Assembly (NCBI GenBank): GCA_947478455.1
Contig: CANJWR010000004.1
Span: forward strand, 1-64,000
Reading direction: 5' to 3'
Origin: Beijerinckiaceae bacterium
GTDB lineage: Bacteria; Pseudomonadota; Alphaproteobacteria; Rhizobiales; Beijerinckiaceae
Length of the DNA: 64,000 bases
Position numbers and translations under genes: made by a program. Of this stretch, positions 37,601 through 46,170 are shown piece after piece. The notes under the pieces were generated by a model. It had not been told where the DNA came from and searched no databases. It worked only from the letters and a program-made list of their open reading frames with translations. How positions within the stretch are numbered: the first letter of the stretch is position 1; each line of letters begins with the position of its first letter.

Positions 37601-37748
37601 CCAGCGGAAAGCCGGTCTGGCCTATCAAAAAAACGCAGCCGCGCTTTCCATCGCGCCCCGTTCCTATTAGACCAAAAGGCGAAGGCGCGACGGGCTATCC
37701 GGCCTGCCTGCGCGGCTGTTTTTTTGATCGAACTAAATTGGGGGAATT

Positions 37749-40076
37749 ATGGGCGAGTACGCCATAGGTCAGCCGGTTCCGCGCTTCGAAGATCCACGTC
37801 TCATTCAGGGCGGCGGCCGCTATGTGGACGATTACGCCATGCCGAACATGGCGCATGGGGCGGTGCTTAGGGCCAAACATGCCCATGCAAAAATTCTCTC
37901 CATCGACACGACGCGCGCCAAGGCCGCGCCGGGCGTGCTGGCGGTTCTGACGCACGAGGACTGGGTCAAGTCCGGCTGGAACAGTCTGCCGCGCCCGACC
38001 GGCAAGCAGAAGCGCGACGGTTCGGATTTCTATCGTCCGCCGTTGCCGGGCCTCACCGGCGACAAGGTGCGCTGGGTCGGCGACTATGTGGCGTTTGTGG
38101 TCGCCGAGACGAAGGTTCAGGCCGCCGACGCGGTCGAGATGATCGACGTCGAATACGAGGTTCTTCCGGCGGTATTGTCGGGCCTGGACGCCCTCAAGCC
38201 GGGCGCGCCGGTGGTGTGGGACGCCAATTCTGACAACATTTGCTATGTGCATCTGGAAGGCGACAAGGCGAAAGCGGACGCCGCTTTCGCCAGCGCCGCC
38301 CATGTGGTCAAGCATCGCTTCGTCATCAATCGCGTCTATGCGGCCACCATGGAGCCGCGCGGTTGCCTCGGCCATTACGACGCATTTGACGATCGCTATA
38401 CGATCTACACGACGCTGCAACGCGCGCTGAATTTCCGTCAACAACTCGCCGGGTCTATGAAAATCCCGGAGAGCAAGCTGCGCGTGGTTGCCGGCGACAT
38501 CGGCGGCAGCTTCGGGATGAAGTCGGGCGTGTTCAACGAGGTAGCCCTGACCCTGCTGGGCTCGAAGGTCACCGGCCGTCCTGTAAAATGGACAAGCACG
38601 CGTTCCGAGGCTTTTCTCAGCGACGCGATGGCGCGCGACAACGTTTCGGATGCCGAACTGGCGCTCGACAAGAACGGCAAGTTCCTTGGTCTGCGGGTAA
38701 AGACCGTCGCCAATCTCGGCGCCTATATCCAGACCGGCTCGGAAGGCGGGCCGATCAGCAATCTGGGCACGCTCGCCGGCCCCTATATTCTGCCTGCGGC
38801 TCATGTGGACGTGACGGCTGTCTATAGCCACACGCACTGGATGAGGCCCTACCGGGGCAATGGCCGCCCGGAAGCCGCCTATGTGATCGAGCGTCTCGTC
38901 GATCTGGCCGCCGACGAATTGAAGATCGATCCGGCGGAACTGCGTCGCCGCAACATGATTCCGGAAAACGGGTTCCCTTATCAGACAGCCTTGTCGTTCA
39001 AATACGATTGCGGAGAATTCGAGAAATGCCTCGATAAGGCGCTCGACATGGCCGACTATAGGGGCTTCGAGAAGCGTCGCCGCGAGGCCCGCAAGCGCGG
39101 CAAGTATCGTGGCATCGGTATTTCGTACTCGATCGAGAAGGCCGCGGGAGCCGGGTTCGAAGGCGCAGAACTGCGCTTCGACCAGAGCGGCTCGATCACG
39201 ATGATCTCCGGCGCTGTTACGCAGGGGCAGGGCCACGAGACGGTGTTCAAGCAGATGGTGGCGGATCGTCTTGGCATTTCGCCCGACGAGATCAACTACC
39301 AACAGGGCGACACTGACGCAGTGTTCTTCGGAGAGGGCACCGGTGGGTCGCGCACTTCGGCGCTTGGCGGTTCGTCCATGCATATGGCGATCGAGAAGGT
39401 TGTCACCAAGGCGAAGAAGCTTGCTTCGCATATCATGAAGGTCGACGATGTCGAATTCGCCGAAGGCGTCTTCACGAGCCGCTCGTCCAACGCCACCATG
39501 ACGATGAAGGAAGTGGCGCGCGCCGCCGCAAAGCCGAATCTGCTGCCGCCCGACATGGAGCCAGGTCTCAACGCTAATGCGGTCTATTACGGCAAGCAGA
39601 TGAATTACCCGAACGGCGCCCATGTGGTCGAACTGGAAATCGACGAGGACACCGGCGTGGTCGAATTCGTCCGCTACAGCGTTGTGGATGATGTGGGCGT
39701 GGTGTTGAATCCGCTGCTGCTCAAGGGCCAGATTCATGGTGGCATCGCGCAGGGCATTGGGCAGATGCTGATGGAGGATCTGAAATACGATCCGCAGTCG
39801 GGCGAATTGCTCACCGGCTCGTTCATGGATTACGCCATGCCGCATGCCGACAATATGTGCTCGTTCGACATCAAGAGCCATCCGGTGCCGACAAAAGCCA
39901 ATTTGCTCGGCGTGAAAGGCGCAGGCGAGGCCGGTTGCGTGGGCGCGCTGCCGGCGGTGGCGAATGCGCTGGCCGATGCGCTCAGCGAACTCGGCATCAA
40001 CGATGTGCCGATGCCGGCCACCTCGCATCGCATCTGGAAATTGATGCAGGACGCGAAGAAAAAGAACGCAGCCTGA
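37749..40076 (+). CDS. xanthine dehydrogenase/CoxL-like molybdopterin-binding large subunit
   Basis: IGQPVPRFEDPRLIQGGGRYVDDY...VGDYVAFVVAETKVQAADAVEMI...GGSFGMKSGVFNEV...MRPYRGNGRPEAAYVIERL...VKGAGEAGCVGALPAVANAL. Confidence 0.93.
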   Translation: MGEYAIGQPVPRFEDPRLIQGGGRYVDDYAMPNMAHGAVLRAKHAHAKILSIDTTRAKAAPGVLAVLTHEDWVKSGWNSLPRPTGKQKRDGSDFYRPPLPGLTGDKVRWVGDYVAFVVAETKVQAADAVEMIDVEYEVLPAVLSGLDALKPGAPVVWDANSDNICYVHLEGDKAKADAAFASAAHVVKHRFVINRVYAATMEPRGCLGHYDAFDDRYTIYTTLQRALNFRQQLAGSMKIPESKLRVVAGDIGGSFGMKSGVFNEVALTLLGSKVTGRPVKWTSTRSEAFLSDAMARDNVSDAELALDKNGKFLGLRVKTVANLGAYIQTGSEGGPISNLGTLAGPYILPAAHVDVTAVYSHTHWMRPYRGNGRPEAAYVIERLVDLAADELKIDPAELRRRNMIPENGFPYQTALSFKYDCGEFEKCLDKALDMADYRGFEKRRREARKRGKYRGIGISYSIEKAAGAGFEGAELRFDQSGSITMISGAVTQGQGHETVFKQMVADRLGISPDEINYQQGDTDAVFFGEGTGGSRTSALGGSSMHMAIEKVVTKAKKLASHIMKVDDVEFAEGVFTSRSSNATMTMKEVARAAAKPNLLPPDMEPGLNANAVYYGKQMNYPNGAHVVELEIDEDTGVVEFVRYSVVDDVGVVLNPLLLKGQIHGGIAQGIGQMLMEDLKYDPQSGELLTGSFMDYAMPHADNMCSFDIKSHPVPTKANLLGVKGAGEAGCVGALPAVANALADALSELGINDVPMPATSHRIWKLMQDAKKKNAA

Positions 40077-40128
40077 CGATTGATCGGGCGGGCCGCAAGG
40101 TCCGCCCATATACGGGTCGAATTCCCGC

Positions 40129-41127
40129 ATGGAACTCATCCTCACGCGCGACAATCCGGCCCCGACCGGCGGTTATGCGGCGCAAATTCGCGCCGCAGAC
40201 GGATTGTCCCTGCGCGTCGGCCGTTGGCACCCGGCGGGCATCTCCGTCGGGACCGTGGTGATCTGTACGGGGCGCGCAGAGTTCATCGAGAAATATTTCG
40301 AGACTGTCAGCGAATTGCTGATGCGTCGTTTGACGGTGGTAGTGTTTGACTGGCGCGGACAGGGTCTGTCGGCGCGCGAACTCGACAATTCCCGCAAAGG
40401 GCATATCGATGATTTTTCGCTCTACGAGCGTGACATTGGTGCGCTGGCGCTGCAGGTGCTCGAACCCTTTTGTCCGAAGCCATGGTTTGCGCTTGCCCAT
40501 TCGATGGGTGGCGCGATTCTGATTCAGCAGGCGCGCTCCGGCAGTTCGCCGTTCGAACGTATTGTGACGACTGCGCCACTCATAGGAATTCATGGGCTTC
40601 GCTGGCCTAACGGCGCACGCTTTTTGGCCGAGATGCTGGATATTGTGGGCCTCGGGGGCGCGTTCATTCCGGGCGGCGGCGAAACGTCTATTCTCACGAA
40701 GCCATTTCGGGACAATCCGCTCACGTCCGATCCCGTTCGTTATGCGCGCAGCGCCGACATTGTGGCGGCCGCCTCGCATATCGGGCTGGGTGATCCGACG
40801 ATCGGATGGATCAATGGCGCGTTCCGGATGATGGAAAAATTCGCCGATCCTGAATTTGCGCGCCGCACGCTGACGCCGATTCTGGTGATTGCGGCAGGCG
40901 CTGATCGCGTGGTGGACACGGGCGCGATCGAACGTTTCGCCACGCGGCTCAAGGCAGGGCGGCTGATCGTGATCCCTTATGCGCGCCACGAGATCCTGAT
41001 GGAACGCGACGAGTTTCGCGATCAGTTCTGGGCGGCGTTCGACGCTTTCATTCCGGGCACGCGCGACGAGTTGAAGGCGCTGGTGTCGGCGCAGGACGTG
41101 ATCGAGAAAGCAGGAGTGCGCGTCTGA
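40129..41127 (+). CDS. alpha/beta hydrolase (lysophospholipase-like)
   Basis: VVFDWRGQGLSARELD...FALAHSMGGAILIQQA...IPYARHEILME. Confidence 0.9.
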   Translation: MELILTRDNPAPTGGYAAQIRAADGLSLRVGRWHPAGISVGTVVICTGRAEFIEKYFETVSELLMRRLTVVVFDWRGQGLSARELDNSRKGHIDDFSLYERDIGALALQVLEPFCPKPWFALAHSMGGAILIQQARSGSSPFERIVTTAPLIGIHGLRWPNGARFLAEMLDIVGLGGAFIPGGGETSILTKPFRDNPLTSDPVRYARSADIVAAASHIGLGDPTIGWINGAFRMMEKFADPEFARRTLTPILVIAAGADRVVDTGAIERFATRLKAGRLIVIPYARHEILMERDEFRDQFWAAFDAFIPGTRDELKALVSAQDVIEKAGVRV

Positions 41128-41283
41128 ACCGGCCCGAGAGGAATCAAGACATCCGAGCCCACATTCAAAAAATCGCGCATGAGCAGAGTAAGCGTCGTCA
41201 CGGACCTGTCGGTTTGCAAGTTTCGTGATCTCCAGAAAGACATCAGAATAACAGCCCGGAAGATTGAGCACAGGGAGCCGGAC

Positions 41284-41730
41284 ATGAGCGACAGAACCAT
41301 CCGTCTGCATCGGGTTTTCACCACAAAGCCGGACAAGATCTATCGTGCGTTTTTAGAGCCCGATGCATTGGCGCGCTGGCTGCCGCCGAACGGCTTCATC
41401 GGCCGCGTGCATGAGATGGACGCACAAGTCGGCGGAGGCTTCCGCATGTCCTTCACCAATTTCACCAGCAGAACAACGCACAGCTTTCGTGGCGAATACC
41501 ACGAACTCCTGCCGAATGAACGTTTGCGCTACACGGATGTCTTCGACGATCCCAACCTGCCCGGAACGATGACCGTCACGGTTATGCTGAAAGAGGTATC
41601 GGTCGGCACTGAAGTCACAATCGCGCAGGAAGGCGTGCCGCAGATGATTCCGTTGGAAGCCTGCTATCTCGGCTGGCAGGAATCGCTGCGCAATCTGGCG
41701 CGACTCGTCGAGCCCAATATTCCGGGTTGA
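41284..41730 (+). CDS. SRPBCC/AHSA1-like protein
   Basis: MSDRTIRLHRVFTTKPDKIYRAFLEPDALARWLPPNGFIGRV...CYLGWQESLRNLARLVEP. Confidence 0.88.
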   Translation: MSDRTIRLHRVFTTKPDKIYRAFLEPDALARWLPPNGFIGRVHEMDAQVGGGFRMSFTNFTSRTTHSFRGEYHELLPNERLRYTDVFDDPNLPGTMTVTVMLKEVSVGTEVTIAQEGVPQMIPLEACYLGWQESLRNLARLVEPNIPG

Positions 41731-41769
41731 ACCGTCAGATGCGCCACAGCCCTGACGGTTGGGTTGGAT

Positions 41770-42570
41770 TCAGTTTACGGCTAGCAATTTCAGCGCTTGC
41801 TCGTGCAACCGCTTGTCGCCCGAGGCGATGATGGTTCCGCCATTGGTGGCGGAGCCGCCGTCCCATGTGGTGACCACGCCGCCGGCACCTTCGACAATCG
41901 GGATCAGGGCCACGATGTCGTAGGGCTTCAGGCCGCTTTCGATGACCAGGTCCACATGGCCGGCGGCCAGCATGCAATAGGAATAGCAATCGCCGCCGTA
42001 GCGTGAGAGCCGCACCTCTTTCTCGACGCGCCGATATGGCTCCAGCGTTCCTTCGGAGAGAAGCGACGGATGGGTGGTCATCAGCGTCGCCTGATCGAGA
42101 GACGCGCAGGGGCGGGTGCGCAGCTTGCGTTCGATATCCTTGCGATTGTGGTCGAGGCCGCGCCATGTAGCGGCCGAGCCGTCGCCGAAAAACCGTTCGC
42201 GCGTGAACGGCTGGTGCATCATCCCGTAGCAGGGATGGCCGTTGCGGGTGAGGCCGATCAGGGTGCCCCAGACCGGCATGCCGGAAATGAAGCTCTTGGT
42301 ACCGTCAATGGGATCGAGCACCCAGACATATTCGGCGTCCGGCGCGTGGTTGCCGAATTCCTCGCCGATGATGCCGTGGCCCGGGAAGGTCTGGGTGATA
42401 AGGCGGCGCATGGCGACTTCGCCCGCTCTGTCTGCCTCTGTCACAGGATCAAAGACGCCACCCTTCGACTTGTCGTCGGCCCCGATGGTGGTGCGGAAAA
42501 AAGGCAGAATGGCCTCGCCCGAGGCATCCGCAAGGTGATCGACGAAGCTGACGAAATCGACAGGTTTCAT
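41770..42570 (-). CDS. hisN: inositol-monophosphatase family / histidinol-phosphatase
   Basis: DPVTEADRAGEVAMRRLI...GIIGEEFGNHAPDAEYVWVLDPIDGTKSFISGMPVWGTLIG. Confidence 0.88.
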   Translation of the reverse strand: MKPVDFVSFVDHLADASGEAILPFFRTTIGADDKSKGGVFDPVTEADRAGEVAMRRLITQTFPGHGIIGEEFGNHAPDAEYVWVLDPIDGTKSFISGMPVWGTLIGLTRNGHPCYGMMHQPFTRERFFGDGSAATWRGLDHNRKDIERKLRTRPCASLDQATLMTTHPSLLSEGTLEPYRRVEKEVRLSRYGGDCYSYCMLAAGHVDLVIESGLKPYDIVALIPIVEGAGGVVTTWDGGSATNGGTIIASGDKRLHEQALKLLAVN

Positions 42571-42641
42571 GAGTCCGGCGTCCTATGGCGTTCGCGTTGG
42601 CCTCCTGATACGCAGTCGCGTCGAAAAACACCACAGAGCAG

Positions 42642-43934
42642 ATGTCAGAACAAAAGAAATCCCACGATCCTGCCTTCGGCGCGGCTTCCGGTGACGGTTG
42701 GCGCAGCGCGGCGCTTCTGGTCGGGCTGTTGGTGGCCGTTTATATGGTCAGCCAGTTCATCCGGAATTCTATCGGGGTCATCGGTCCGGATCTGGCGCGC
42801 GAATTCGATCTCGATGCGAACGCCCTCAGCCTGCTTTCGTCGATCTTCTTCCTGTCTTTCGCGCTGGTGCAAATTCCGCTGGGAATCGCCATCGACGGGT
42901 ACGGCCCCAAGGCCTCCATGCTGGCGACTGCGGCCATTATGGTCGGCGGGCTGGCTCTGTTCGCCGTTGCGCCGGACTATCGCTGGCTGCTGGCGGCGCG
43001 GATCGTACTGGGACTGGGGTGTTCGAGCTTTCTGATGGCTCCGCTGGCGATCTATTCGGCGCGGTTTCCGCCGCAGCAATTCGCCACCATGGTGGGCGTC
43101 CAGATCGGCGGCGGCAATCTGGGCACGCTGTTGTCGACAGCGCCGCTAGCGGTGGCTTCTGCCGCCATTGGCTGGCGCGGGAGTTTTCTGGTCATCGCTG
43201 CCGCGGCGGCGCTGGTCTCGGTTGCGGTGATGTTTCTCGTCGATGATCGGCGGAGCCGTGAGGCGCTGGCGGGACGGCCACGCGATACCCCGACGGAACT
43301 GCTTCTCGGCGTGCGGGAGGCCACGCGGGTTCCGTTTTTCTGGCCGATCTTCCTGATGCAGGCGGTATCCTATTCGTCTTTCGCTGCCGTTCTGGGCCTG
43401 TGGGGCGGTCCGTGGCTGACGCATGTTTATGGCTACGATCTCGCCGGGCGCGGCAATCTGTTATTCTGGATGTCGCTTTCGCAGATCGTCGGCCTGTTCG
43501 CGTGGGGCGTGAGCGACCGCCTGTTTGGCAGCTACCGGATTCCGGCTATGATCGGCGGCGCTGCGGCGATCGGGCTGCTGGGGCTGGCGGCGCTGGTGGG
43601 CATTTCGGTGCCGTTTCTCCTGCCCTTCCTGCTCGCCTATGGCTTCGCGTTCGCCACGACGCCGTTGCTGACCGCGCAAGGGCGTTCGCTGTTTCCACCC
43701 CGCTTGCTCGGCCGGGGGCTGACGCTGATCAACATCGGCTCAATGGGCGGCGTTTTTGCCCAGCAGGCTCTCACCGGACTGGTGATCGGCCTGTTCGAAC
43801 CGATGATCGTGGACGGCGCGCGAATCTATCCGGAGATCGCCTATCGGGCGGTTTTCGCGCTGCTGGGCGTCGAGATGGTCCTCGCGATGGGCGCCTATGC
43901 GTTTTTTGGGCGACGGTTCCTTGAGAATAAATGA
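42642..43934 (+). CDS. MFS transporter
   Basis: VAVYMVSQFIRNSIGVIGPDLAREFDLDANALSLLSSIFFLSFALVQIPLGIAIDGYGPK. Confidence 0.9.
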   Translation: MSEQKKSHDPAFGAASGDGWRSAALLVGLLVAVYMVSQFIRNSIGVIGPDLAREFDLDANALSLLSSIFFLSFALVQIPLGIAIDGYGPKASMLATAAIMVGGLALFAVAPDYRWLLAARIVLGLGCSSFLMAPLAIYSARFPPQQFATMVGVQIGGGNLGTLLSTAPLAVASAAIGWRGSFLVIAAAAALVSVAVMFLVDDRRSREALAGRPRDTPTELLLGVREATRVPFFWPIFLMQAVSYSSFAAVLGLWGGPWLTHVYGYDLAGRGNLLFWMSLSQIVGLFAWGVSDRLFGSYRIPAMIGGAAAIGLLGLAALVGISVPFLLPFLLAYGFAFATTPLLTAQGRSLFPPRLLGRGLTLINIGSMGGVFAQQALTGLVIGLFEPMIVDGARIYPEIAYRAVFALLGVEMVLAMGAYAFFGRRFLENK

Positions 43935-44040
43935 ATAAATTCAGAGCCTTGATAGAAAGGCATTGAAAATACGCAATGGGACCCAAAAAAATAGGTCAGC
44001 ATCACTTGCTTTTTGTGCGCTGCTTCTGCATATTATTGCG

Positions 44041-44130
44041 GTGCGGCAACTTTGTTGCTGCCGATGCCCTCCTTGGGCGTTTCCTCCCTAGACTTGGGCC
44101 GCCTGTGAAAACGGGCGGCCTCCTTTCTTT
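44041..44130 (+). ncRNA. mmgR: mmgR/suhB-family (alpha-r8) trans-acting sRNA candidate
   Basis: gcggcaactttgttgctgcc hairpin, GCCCTCCTTGGGC hairpin, single-stranded TTTCCTCCCT, then GGGCCGCC..GGGCGGCC-T-rich terminator; plausible -35 CTTGCT and -10 CATATTAT upstream. Confidence 0.78.
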
Positions 44131-44192
44131 CCGGGGCAGGGTTATCCCTTAACGCTCAGTTTGTGCCGACGTCAGTTTCAGACGCGCTCCGC

Positions 44193-45155
44193 TTACTCGG
44201 CCGCCAACCGGGGCTGGTGGCCGGCGGCCCCAAGCATTTCCGTCACATCGCCAATGGCGGTCGCCAGATCCGCTGCCAATTGGTCGAAGGCCGGCAGACG
44301 CTCCAGTGTCTTTTCGTTCATATAGATGCGCCGGTTCACCTCGATCTGCACCGCGTGGCAGTTCGAAGAGGGATTGCCGTAAAATTCGGTGATGAAGCCG
44401 CCCGCATAGGGCTTGTTGCGGCGAACTATATAGCCCAGTTCGCGCAGCCGCCGGTCCATCAGATCGACGATCCCGAGGCCAGCGCTGGTGCCGTAGCGGT
44501 CGCCCAGAACCAGATCGATGGTCCGACCATCGCTCTGTCTGGCTTCATTGGCGATTGAGGACGATGGCATGGAATGGCAGTCAATCAGCAGAACCTGTCC
44601 GAATCGTTCCAGTGACGACTCGAGCAATCCGCGCAGGGCCGCATGATAGGGCCGATAAAACGATTCGATTCGTCCCAAAGCCTCTTCAATTGGCAGACGA
44701 TGGGCGTAAATTTCCTGCGCCTCGCCAACGACGCGCGCAATCGTGCCCAGTCCGCCGGCGACCCGCATCGAGCGCGTGTTGGCATAGGCCGGCAAACGTC
44801 CCTCGAACATTTTTGGGTCGAGTTCGAAAGGCTCGCGATTGAGGTCCAGATAGGCGCGGGGGAACAGGGCCTTGAGTAGCGGAGCTCCCAGCGCCGCAGC
44901 GGGGGCGAACAAAAGGTCCACATGTGCGTCTTCGGACCGGCGCAAAGTGCGTGCGTCGAGGCGAGCGGAAGCCAGAAAACGCGCCGGATAGATATTGCCC
45001 GAGTGGGGAGATGAAATGACAAGCGGCACAGTAGGTGCTTCGGGCCAAACGACCTCGTGCGCGGGCTCGAGCTCGGGCTCAAAAGACTGCGCACCCGAGC
45101 TTTCGCTGGCGCGGGCGTTGAAAAACAAGGAAGTGGTTTCTTCGCGGTAAGGCAT
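44193..45155 (-). CDS. N-formylglutamate amidohydrolase (second paralog)
   Basis: PLVISSPHSGNIYPARFL...LLIDCHSMPSS...GGFITEFYGNPSSNCHAVQIEVNRRIYM. Confidence 0.93.
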   Translation of the reverse strand: MPYREETTSLFFNARASESSGAQSFEPELEPAHEVVWPEAPTVPLVISSPHSGNIYPARFLASARLDARTLRRSEDAHVDLLFAPAAALGAPLLKALFPRAYLDLNREPFELDPKMFEGRLPAYANTRSMRVAGGLGTIARVVGEAQEIYAHRLPIEEALGRIESFYRPYHAALRGLLESSLERFGQVLLIDCHSMPSSSIANEARQSDGRTIDLVLGDRYGTSAGLGIVDLMDRRLRELGYIVRRNKPYAGGFITEFYGNPSSNCHAVQIEVNRRIYMNEKTLERLPAFDQLAADLATAIGDVTEMLGAAGHQPRLAAE

Positions 45156-45360
45156 TGAGGCGTCCGGCTGCGGATTGCCGAGGCAAACCCGCCCTGATGA
45201 AATCCAATGTGCCAAGTCCCGACTCGCCTGTCCATCGTTTCAAGTGGCCCGACTTTGAAAATGGGTGGGCAAAAATCGTCGAGAAATCAGGATCGTTAAA
45301 TTTTTTCACCCGTTCTTTACTCTCGCGGGTTCTTATGGGGCATATTCAAGTGAGGGCGAC

Positions 45361-45741
45361 ATGAACGACCAGACTGCGACGTCGAGCAAAATCCTCCTGG
45401 CTGAGGACGATAACGACATGCGTCGTTTTCTGGTGAAGGCCCTGCAGAACGCCGGCTACGACGTAGCCTCGTTCGACAACGGTCTTTCGGCCTACAATCG
45501 CCTGCGTGAGGAGCCTTTCGAGCTTCTGTTGACCGACATTGTGATGCCCGAGATGGACGGCATCGAGCTGGCGCGTCGCGCCACCGAGCTCGATCCAGAC
45601 ATCAAGGTGATGTTCATCACCGGATTCGCGGCAGTGGCTCTCAACCCGGACAATAACGCCCCGAAGGAAGCCAAGATTCTGTCCAAGCCCTTCCATCTGA
45701 AGGATCTGGTTAACGAAGTGCAGCGCCTGCTGGCCGCCTGA
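45361..45741 (+). CDS. cpdR: cell-cycle response regulator CpdR
   Basis: KILLAEDDNDMRRFLVKALQNAGYDVASFDNGLSAYNRLREEPFELLLTDIVMPEMDGIELARRATELDPDIKVMFITGFAAVAL. Confidence 0.93.
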   Translation: MNDQTATSSKILLAEDDNDMRRFLVKALQNAGYDVASFDNGLSAYNRLREEPFELLLTDIVMPEMDGIELARRATELDPDIKVMFITGFAAVALNPDNNAPKEAKILSKPFHLKDLVNEVQRLLAA

Positions 45742-45772
45742 CATACCGAATTCCGGTTCGTTTCGACCGTCT

Positions 45773-45797
45773 AAAGCGCCTTTCGGGGCGCTTTTTG
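45773..45797 (+). terminator. rho-independent terminator after cpdR
   Basis: AAAGCGCCTTTCGGGGCGCTTTTT. Confidence 0.85.
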
Positions 45798-45888
45798 CGT
45801 TTCTGCACAGCAAACGCCGAAGAGACAAGAAAATCGTCCTCATGCGCTTGCGCACCTGCGGGTGAGCCGGTATATCCGCCCTGCCTGT

Positions 45889-45963
45889 GGGCGCGTAGCT
45901 CAGCGGAAGAGCACTACCTTGACATGGTAGGGGTCACAGGTTCGATCCCTGTCGCGCCCACCA
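45889..45963 (+). tRNA. tRNA-Val (GAC), CCA encoded
   Basis: gggcgcgtagctcagcggaagagcactaccttgacatggtaggggtcacaggttcgatccctgtcgcgcccacca; anticodon loop TTGACAT. Confidence 0.97.
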
Positions 45964-46170
45964 TCCGATCCGAATTCGGATACTCCCTCAGCCACGATAA
46001 AGCTGTCGCAATATTGCGATGGTTTGTCGCGCGTGAGGCGCCATCACTTTCCACTTTCCGGCCAGCCGAAAAGCGCCTAACATTTTTCCCGAAATAAAAA
46101 TTGGCGGGGGAAATTTGCGCATTGGTTCGGGATGTTTGGCGAGCAGGGGTTCTAACGCCGGAGGCGTCGC

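Noticed and set aside
37695-40154. 819-aa minus-strand ORF
   Set aside because: Exactly antisense to the CoxL-like gene; low-complexity H/R/D-rich translation typical of the mirror frame in high-GC coding DNA.
39997-41310. 437-aa minus-strand ORF
   Set aside because: Antisense to the CoxL tail and alpha/beta hydrolase; no domain.
45889-45963. tRNA-Val as an island integration site for the downstream Etf operon
   Set aside because: No integrase and no second copy of the tRNA 3' end was noticed downstream; the operon has normal GC and codon pattern.
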